From Billgrantia saliphila (GTDB lineage: Bacteria; Pseudomonadota; Gammaproteobacteria; Pseudomonadales; Halomonadaceae), in the NCBI RefSeq assembly GCF_002930105.1, contig NZ_PJRN01000004.1, forward strand, positions 124,001 to 188,000: DNA of 64,000 nucleotides, read 5' to 3'. The notes beneath the pieces were generated by a model. It was not told the DNA's origin. It saw only the letters and a list, made by a program, of their open reading frames with translations, and ran no database searches. Below, piece after piece: positions 57,999-64,000 of this stretch. Position 1 is the stretch's first letter, and every line of letters begins with the position of its first letter. The translations under genes and the position numbers were made by a program.

Positions 57999-60900
57999 CT
58001 AAGCCATCTCCCGCTTTGGTAGATAAACCCGGTCTCCTGGCTGCAGGGCGCTGGGATCACCAATATGGCCGAGGTTAAGCTCCACCACTTCCGCGACATC
58101 GTGTCCCCGGCTGATGGCGATGCTTCCCAGCGACAGGTGTGACTCGACCTCGACCCAGTCATGCCCCTGCCCCTCGAGAGCCGGGTTGGTGCGCCTGTTC
58201 TCTGCTACAGCGTAAGTGTACTGTCGCGTCGAAGCAGGTGTCGGGGATGGAGAGGAATCTGGTGATGGCGTAGATTCCAGCGATGGTGAAGACTCCGCCG
58301 ATGACGAAGGCTCCGGCGACGGAAAGAATTCCGGCGATGGAGAAGAGTCCGGCGACGGTGAGGGAGGTTGAGTTTCGGCAGGCTCCTGCTCGGGCTCTTG
58401 TTCCTCTTCCTCGACCGGCTCCTCAGTCTCCAGTCGCTGACTACGTAGCCAGCTTTCGATGGCGGCGGGGATTGCCATACTTAAAAACAGAGTACTACCG
58501 ACGCCTCTCCATATTTTTTGTTCATCGTTCGCCACCCATAAAGGGGCTGTATCTTCCGTATGAAGTCTGCCGCGCCAGTCAGTTCGGTTCCCCTCCGCTA
58601 GCCAATCGAATCCATGCATGTGAAAGTTCAATGGCTTGAACTTCAATCCATAGATGTACGCAAGAAAGCTGGCCTGCATGGCAGTGGCCGCTGCCAGAGT
58701 GCTTCCTAGCAGGATCGAACCATCCTGAGAAAAAAATTGATTAAGAGACTCCCCCATGGTAAGGGCGGACAGTCCTGTAACAGGGAGGCCAGCTAAATGC
58801 TGTGCAAGCCAAGTCCTGCCTTTTGGACTTAACCAGGCTCTGTCAGGATCGCGATTCAGGGAGAGCCAGCTTCTTTCTGGTGCAAAAACAGCCTTGCTAT
58901 TGGGCCACTTTGATGCAATGACATCGCGCCACACGTTACGCATGGCGATGGAGTCATCGCGAAGGCCTTTCAAGCCATAATAGCCCAAAAAAACTTGGGG
59001 GATAGTCGCGCTAGCATAGGACAATGCAAGCCAATGATTACCACTGGCGAGGGCATTGGCTGCCATCACGGCAGTAGCACTACCGGCCCAGGACGGAGTC
59101 AGAATGCCGTAGAAATAAGAACCATTGGTCGTAGCGCTCTGAATCCACGCCTTTCGCAGGGGACTCGACGTTGGATCAATGTTGCGTAGGCCAGCCCCCA
59201 GCTTGGCCGCCGCACTCATACCTAGCGTCAAGTTGGCAATCATGAAGCCTGCAAGCCCGGCATTGTCGGCGACCATCAACCACGGCGAATCATTCGAAAA
59301 GAGATGGGGGAAAACGCCCCCGCTAGTAAGAAACTGCCAGGATACGGCGACATTCAGCAGATGGGTCAGTGATATTCCACCCAGGAATGCACGCCCCGCC
59401 CCCAGGCGAGGATCGAGTGCTTTCAAAAACAGCGCCTCCTCCCCCACTGCTTCCTTGAGACGTTTTTGATATTCATTGGCTGCCTCCCGAATGGCAAATG
59501 CTTGCTCGGATTGAGTCCAGCCCTGTTGAGCCGAGCCTTCCTGGGTCGGAAGATTTTTCAGCAGTTGATAGCCAAGCCAGAATTCTTCGGTCGCATTGCT
59601 GGCTGCCAACAAACTATCATTGTTTAGGTTAAAGGCTTTCCTGGCCGCGTAAATACGGCTTACCCCCCAGTTCAGCAACTCCCCAGTAATACTTTCTCCC
59701 GTTTCGATTCTTTCTCTCTTTGAATCAAACTTAAGCTTATAGCTGGAATCACTGAAGATCCCCAGACCGCGAGTCGCAGCCGCCACACTGGAAATCACCA
59801 TGGCAGGGGCCAGTACATCCAGGCGATTCAAAGGCTCGGCGACCAAAGGTACATGCCGATGCAGTTCGGCCGCCCCCAGGAACAGGCCGGCCGAAATACC
59901 GGCGGCCCAGCTCCCTTGCCGCTCTGATGGGGACATGGAGGAAACTAACCGAGACAACCAGCCTAGTGGCTTGGGTTCACTCAGAGTATTCGCCTCCCGG
60001 ACTTGAGGTGTTGTTCCCTTAGGCGATAAGGGGTCACGCACCATCTGTACCCGGACGTTTTGCGGATCAATCTCAGACAAGATACTACGGGCATCAGGGC
60101 TTAATGCTCTCAACAGTGCACCGTGAATATTATCGTCGAGGGGGATGCTGTTCAGTATCTCTGCACTGCTTTTCTTTGCCGCCAGGTTGTATGCCGACAG
60201 CCTGGATGCCTGCAGGACGAAGAGCTCGCTGCTGGATCTCCCTAGCACTGGGCGCGTATCAATATTCTTTCTATTTCCATTGTCTATCCCGTGAACCAAC
60301 ACGACCTTTGCGTTTCCTGAGCCATCCCTGACCAAGGAAATCGTACCTTGGCGCGCAGCGTTCTCCAATGCCGTCGGTGTCGCATGCTGCTGCAACAACG
60401 AGGTGCTGATCCGATCGAGTTGAGGCCTCAGGAGAGCATCCCACTGGGAATGCGTGAATGCCCCTTGTTGGCTGTCGCTCATCGCTCCGATCTGATCGGC
60501 CGTCAATATCCGAATCCGCCCCCCTAGCGCTCGGATCTGGTCATCGGTCAATGACTGAATGTGGCTATCGGTCAATGACTCAAGTTGAGCATCGTTTAAC
60601 GCCCCAACCTGATCTTCCGTCAGATGCGGCACCTGTTCAGGCCTTAGCATTCCGGACAGCTTGTCCACCTGTGCCAGATGGGAGGGGGGAATGAACACAA
60701 TAGCCTCCCCTGGTAATTTCCCGATGTCGAGAGTCGTTGCCTCTGGCCTCGTGGGAACATTCCAGCCACTGGCACGATCACTGTCATACTCGGCAATATA
60801 TAACCGCCCCTGGTCATGCCTGAAACGGTCTCGTATGGCACCCGCCGACAACTCGGATACGACAATGTAAACATCCTCGTTATACTTTACATCCTTCGCA

Positions 60901-63900
60901 TGAGAACTTCCGTCACTTTTTACACTCTCGATCCGAATCACTGCCTGATTTTCGTTGTTAGTAGTGACGGCAATATTCTCTACTGACCCAGTACGGCGGG
61001 CTGGCCAGACAATTTCCCCATCGCCTTGTATTGTTCCGCTCAACGGTATCGTTCCATCGGTCAAGACAAATTCACCAGGCTTTCTCTGAGAGCGAATAAT
61101 GTGGACATGATATCCTGCTGGCAACTCCCCATTGGTGATTGCTCGGCTTATCGCCTCGATGTGATTCTGGCGCGCATGCCCAGGATGATAAAGCCACGCA
61201 CGACCCTCAGTTGAAGGAATCGCTTGACTGGTGTGCGATTTCGTCGAGTTCGGTGAGCCCCCCAGCCACGGAATTAGAAGATCGAAGCGCACAGCCCCCT
61301 CATCCCCTAGCCGGGAGTTCTGCTGGACTAAATACCAAACGAAATCCCGGAACTTTGTGAGAGTATTACCCTTTGTACTAGTGTCAGGGATGTTCTGGTA
61401 AGCGGCCGATACTTCCTCCCCTGGAAATGAGCGTGTTGTCAATGGGAGCAATGCCCGCTGTTCGCTGGGCAGCCTCTCCAGTTGCCAGGAGCGTAGCGCA
61501 TCTCCTTGGTCTTCGGTCAGCTTGCTCAGCTGCCTTGTCGACAGCGAGGCGAATTTCTCCGGCGCTAGCTTGCCAAGCACTTGAGGATCCAGCGCTGCAA
61601 CTTGTTCGGGTGTGAACGCTGCGAGCTGATCATTCGACAAAGCGTTCAGTTGTGAGGCACGAACAGTCCTCATCTGTGCAAGACTAAAACGTGCCAGTTG
61701 GAAAAATGAAAAATCTGAAAATTGCGTCGACGTCAACCGAGCCACACTCTGTGGATCGGTCGACGCGACTGCCAATTCTTGGCGAGAGATCCGCGGGAAG
61801 GCAGCTTCTGGCATATGGCCAGGGAAAGGGCCAGCCAGACTATCGGGAACATGAGGGGGATGGTTGGCCGTGGTAGGCGTAGGGGACTCCCCTCCTAAGC
61901 TGGCCTGCAACGCTGCGGTATCGATGGCCTCCGAGCCGGCACGCATGTGTGCCGTCGGGTAGAGCCTCGTCGTCGTGGAAAACTCCCCGGACGTACTCCA
62001 AGGGGTAGAAGTGCGGTTGAGTTCCGGTAAGGCGGGGGGCGCTTGCTCCCTCGCCCCCCTCTGATTCGGCCACGAGGCCCGCAACCCCCGGTAACCCATC
62101 CCGGTACCATAGATGCCGCTGGCAACGCCTAGCCAAGCGTCGGTTCGCTCAAGGCTCGACATCTCGCCCCCGTGCGCCGCGATGTTATAAACGGAGTAGC
62201 CCAATAGCGGCGTACCTATCCCCATGGCACCGACATCCGACCAGCGGGCCGCCGCGAAGACCCCACCCGGCTGGGAGAGCATCTGCGATGCCTGGCGATA
62301 CTCCAAACTATAATTAGCGTGCCTTGGGTTCAGTCTGTTGGCATTGAACGCGCCAATGCTGGTACGTGCCGCCACCGTTCCCTCGACTCCGCGCGCCGTC
62401 ATTCCGGCGAGACGTAGACCGCTCGATGCCATCGGCAGCACAGACGTCGCCAGCATGGCGCCTTGCATCAGGCCTTCCGTGCTGGCCCAGGACCGGCCAT
62501 GCCGTTGCATGTTGGCGAGGTTGCCGACACTGCGCGCAGCAAAGTAGGCACCGCCCGCAACGGCTAGCGGTGCAGCGACCGGTGCCAAGACCGGAATGAA
62601 GGAAGCAAGGGTGGCAATGCTGGTACCGATGCCAATCACCGGGTCGAGCCACTCTTCGGTAAAGCTCTTCTCACGAGCCTGCTCCCACTCGTACTGAATG
62701 TCGCCGCTGATATTAGCGATCTCGGCGAAGTTCTCCGGTACATAGACCTGGCCATTCTCGGACAGATAATTGTTGTACTGGAAGTCCGCAAAGTTTCGAT
62801 AGCGGCTGCCGCTGTCGTCGATGAGCCAGGGATGGGTATCGTCTTCGCTCATACGGAACAGGGCTGTGTCGTAAGTGGAGCCACTCTCCTGATAGAGAAT
62901 CGGGATGATCTCAACCTCGTCTCCCTTATCGCCAAGCTCACGGATTTGGTCGGCCACCGGGTCGATCAGCTCGGCGTCGTCCGTCCCGAGCACCGCGCTC
63001 AGATTTGCGTCCAGCTCCTCGTCGATGGTGATGACACGCTCCTCCGGCAGGTCGTCCAACCCCGCCTCGACACGCGCCTCATCGGCCTCCTGATCCCTGA
63101 ATGCCGTAGCAATCGCCGGCCAGTTGTCCGGATCGAGGCGATGCGCCTCCTCCTGTCCCAGCAGGTGCGCGTTGAACCGACTGGCCCTCTCGATGTTTAG
63201 TCGGTGGTCAGCGTTCTCATCCAAGGCCTCTAGGAGAGCCTTTGCCTTATCTTCCAGGAGGTCCAGTTCATCGGCTAGATCCAACTCCGGATGCTGTTCC
63301 TTCCACTCTTCCGGCGCCTTCTCCATGAATGAAACACCGGCCCGTATGATGCCCAGCTGAGTGAGGATACGCGCCTCGCGACTGTCGGAGAGGTGTTGCT
63401 GGGCCTCAAGATACCCTCCCTCCAGTTCGAGGTAGTCATTCTCCCACTGCCAGGATTCTGCGGGCCCAGGCCCTTCCTGTGCTGGCCCGGCCGAGGTCCC
63501 GCCGTCGAGCAGTTGCCAGGTCGACGGCTGGGAAGCACGATAGGCTTCCATTCGTGCGTGCCACTCACCCGCCTTGAGAGAGTCACGTTGCCTCTCAAGC
63601 AACACCAACTCCTCCTGCGCCGCCGCCACTTCGGGATGCACCCAGCGCATCCCCTCTCCCATCTCTTCATCAATGATCGGCACCAGCACCGGATCCACGT
63701 CATCGGGCAGGGAGCCGGTGAGCTTCTCCGTCCCGCCGAGGCCATACTCCTCGACGGTATCGTCATAGGATGTCTGAGCCTCCTCTACGGCCGTCCTGGC
63801 CTCCTCCAGGCTGCCTTCGACGATCCAGTCCGCCCACTGCCGATCGAGCTGCTGCTCTGCCTCGGTACGCTCCATCCACTCCGGAGCTTCATCGGGGGTA

Positions 63901-64000
63901 TAGGTCAGTTCATCTTCCAGTGTGTAGTTTTCATAGACGATAGTCAGATGTAGCTGGCCGTCCTCAACAGTGACAGTGACGTCGTTCTCACTGAACCTCC
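57999..64000 (-). CDS. Giant repeat protein with LysM-like C-terminus, N-terminal end outside the window
   Basis: At least 2,000 aa: the frame is open to the window edge and reads as protein past the first in-window ATG (63875), so the true start lies outside. Order seen: Glu-rich helical N-terminal region (about 63000-64000); hydrophobic segments at about 62500-62660; Leu/Gln repeat array 1 (61446-61744); the domain shared with the methyltransferase (about 60800-61170); repeat array 2 (60412-60657); several hydrophobic helices (58450-60000); a Ser/Pro/Glu linker (58236-58370); and a C-terminal LysM-like domain (58002-58165, AISRGHDVAEVVELN ... DPSALQPGDRVYLP). No known enzyme motif. T3SS effector, surface protein or polymorphic toxin are open options. 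GC looks lower than in the T3SS genes. Confidence 0.85.
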   Translation of the reverse strand, partial: RFSENDVTVTVEDGQLHLTIVYENYTLEDELTYTPDEAPEWMERTEAEQQLDRQWADWIVEGSLEEARTAVEEAQTSYDDTVEEYGLGGTEKLTGSLPDDVDPVLVPIIDEEMGEGMRWVHPEVAAAQEELVLLERQRDSLKAGEWHARMEAYRASQPSTWQLLDGGTSAGPAQEGPGPAESWQWENDYLELEGGYLEAQQHLSDSREARILTQLGIIRAGVSFMEKAPEEWKEQHPELDLADELDLLEDKAKALLEALDENADHRLNIERASRFNAHLLGQEEAHRLDPDNWPAIATAFRDQEADEARVEAGLDDLPEERVITIDEELDANLSAVLGTDDAELIDPVADQIRELGDKGDEVEIIPILYQESGSTYDTALFRMSEDDTHPWLIDDSGSRYRNFADFQYNNYLSENGQVYVPENFAEIANISGDIQYEWEQAREKSFTEEWLDPVIGIGTSIATLASFIPVLAPVAAPLAVAGGAYFAARSVGNLANMQRHGRSWASTEGLMQGAMLATSVLPMASSGLRLAGMTARGVEGTVAARTSIGAFNANRLNPRHANYSLEYRQASQMLSQPGGVFAAARWSDVGAMGIGTPLLGYSVYNIAAHGGEMSSLERTDAWLGVASGIYGTGMGYRGLRASWPNQRGAREQAPPALPELNRTSTPWSTSGEFSTTTRLYPTAHMRAGSEAIDTAALQASLGGESPTPTTANHPPHVPDSLAGPFPGHMPEAAFPRISRQELAVASTDPQSVARLTSTQFSDFSFFQLARFSLAQMRTVRASQLNALSNDQLAAFTPEQVAALDPQVLGKLAPEKFASLSTRQLSKLTEDQGDALRSWQLERLPSEQRALLPLTTRSFPGEEVSAAYQNIPDTSTKGNTLTKFRDFVWYLVQQNSRLGDEGAVRFDLLIPWLGGSPNSTKSHTSQAIPSTEGRAWLYHPGHARQNHIEAISRAITNGELPAGYHVHIIRSQRKPGEFVLTDGTIPLSGTIQGDGEIVWPARRTGSVENIAVTTNNENQAVIRIESVKSDGSSHAKDVKYNEDVYIVVSELSAGAIRDRFRHDQGRLYIAEYDSDRASGWNVPTRPEATTLDIGKLPGEAIVFIPPSHLAQVDKLSGMLRPEQVPHLTEDQVGALNDAQLESLTDSHIQSLTDDQIRALGGRIRILTADQIGAMSDSQQGAFTHSQWDALLRPQLDRISTSLLQQHATPTALENAARQGTISLVRDGSGNAKVVLVHGIDNGNRKNIDTRPVLGRSSSELFVLQASRLSAYNLAAKKSSAEILNSIPLDDNIHGALLRALSPDARSILSEIDPQNVRVQMVRDPLSPKGTTPQVREANTLSEPKPLGWLSRLVSSMSPSERQGSWAAGISAGLFLGAAELHRHVPLVAEPLNRLDVLAPAMVISSVAAATRGLGIFSDSSYKLKFDSKRERIETGESITGELLNWGVSRIYAARKAFNLNNDSLLAASNATEEFWLGYQLLKNLPTQEGSAQQGWTQSEQAFAIREAANEYQKRLKEAVGEEALFLKALDPRLGAGRAFLGGISLTHLLNVAVSWQFLTSGGVFPHLFSNDSPWLMVADNAGLAGFMIANLTLGMSAAAKLGAGLRNIDPTSSPLRKAWIQSATTNGSYFYGILTPSWAGSATAVMAANALASGNHWLALSYASATIPQVFLGYYGLKGLRDDSIAMRNVWRDVIASKWPNSKAVFAPERSWLSLNRDPDRAWLSPKGRTWLAQHLAGLPVTGLSALTMGESLNQFFSQDGSILLGSTLAAATAMQASFLAYIYGLKFKPLNFHMHGFDWLAEGNRTDWRGRLHTEDTAPLWVANDEQKIWRGVGSTLFLSMAIPAAIESWLRSQRLETEEPVEEEEQEPEQEPAETQPPSPSPDSSPSPEFFPSPEPSSSAESSPSLESTPSPDSSPSPTPASTRQYTYAVAENRRTNPALEGQGHDWVEVESHLSLGSIAISRGHDVAEVVELNLGHIGDPSALQPGDRVYLPKREMA
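58236..58370 (-). repeat. Low-complexity Ser/Pro/Glu-coding repeats in the giant gene
   Basis: Irregular repeats of about 24 bp (variants of TCCGGCGATGGAGAAGAG on the plus strand) code for SPSPD/SPSPE/SSP units. A flexible linker between the membrane-rich region and the LysM-like end is likely. Length may vary between strains. Confidence 0.75.
60412..60657 (-). repeat. Leu/Gln helical repeat array 2 in the giant gene
   Basis: About seven or eight units of 10-11 residues of the type LTxDQIxAL (LRPEQVPHL, LTEDQVGAL, LNDAQLESL, LTDSHIQSL, LTDDQIRAL, LTADQIGAM, FTHSQWDAL). Probably a stacked helical solenoid or coil. Confidence 0.85.
61446..61744 (-). repeat. Leu/Gln helical repeat array 1 in the giant gene
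   Basis: About nine units of 10-11 residues of the same kind, more diverged (LTSTQFSDF, VRASQLNAL, LSNDQLAAF, FTPEQVAAL, LAPEKFASL, LSTRQLSKL, LTEDQGDAL). It is separated from array 2 by the domain shared with the methyltransferase. Confidence 0.8.

Overview
The window is a high-GC gammaproteobacterial chromosome segment. Gene content and order (dapA-bamC-MBL-purC, bcp-perM-tusA-bepA, scpA-scpB-rluB, purL/mltF divergent, umuDC, KGG protein) point to Halomonas or a close relative; no rRNA marker is present to confirm this. Most of it (1-39.4 kb) is ordinary core genome. From about 39.4 kb to the right edge it becomes accessory: a non-flagellar type III secretion system (T3SS) followed by a lower-GC block with a giant repeat protein.

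Core region: the 3' side starts inside aceF and aceE (pyruvate dehydrogenase E2 and E1, minus strand), then ampD and nadC (divergent), a GNAT acetyltransferase, trmO, an unknown 113-aa protein, the dapA-bamC-MBL-purC operon, bcp, the tusA-perM pair, bepA, nadA, two identical tRNA-Lys genes, a structured intergenic element, scpA-scpB-rluB, two divergent bactofilins, radD, a crotonase, an unknown 164-aa protein behind an FNR/Anr-like box, purL, mltF, tadA, tesB, a chemoreceptor with a sigma-28-like promoter and a CheR-docking tail, a PAP2 phosphatase, a KGG-repeat protein, umuDC behind a perfect LexA box, a DUF4010/MgtC membrane protein, and an ECF sigma factor with its DGPF/YCII partner.

T3SS region (39.4-55.9 kb, mainly minus strand): operon A is a 65-aa protein, sctD, a 132-aa unknown, a TPR protein, sctV, a Tad/CpaC-type secretin and a CpaD-like lipoprotein. 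Operon B is a stand-alone secretin N-domain protein (NolW/RhcC1-like), a 59-aa protein, then sctI-J-K-L-N-O-Q-R-S-T-U, almost all with 4-bp ATGA overlaps. A TadD-like TPR lipoprotein lies on the plus strand between them. The order matches the rhizobial Rhc family (NolW-NolB-NolT-NolU-NolV-RhcN...). The outer-membrane part looks assembled from Tad-pilus parts. SctU lacks the NPTH autocleavage motif. No translocator or classical needle gene was recognised; two tiny genes are candidates for the needle.

Right edge (56.4-64 kb): a MidA-type methyltransferase with an extra C-terminal domain lies directly downstream of a giant protein (at least 2,000 aa, cut by the window edge) with two arrays of Gln/Leu-rich repeats, several hydrophobic segments, a Ser/Pro/Glu linker and a C-terminal LysM-like domain. 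The methyltransferase tail and a middle segment of the giant protein share a recognisable domain (PAGY-x-VH ... SG-x-I-x2-DG-x-I-x-WP ... YIV ... LSA). This is the best candidate here for an undescribed two-gene system, plausibly linked to the T3SS.
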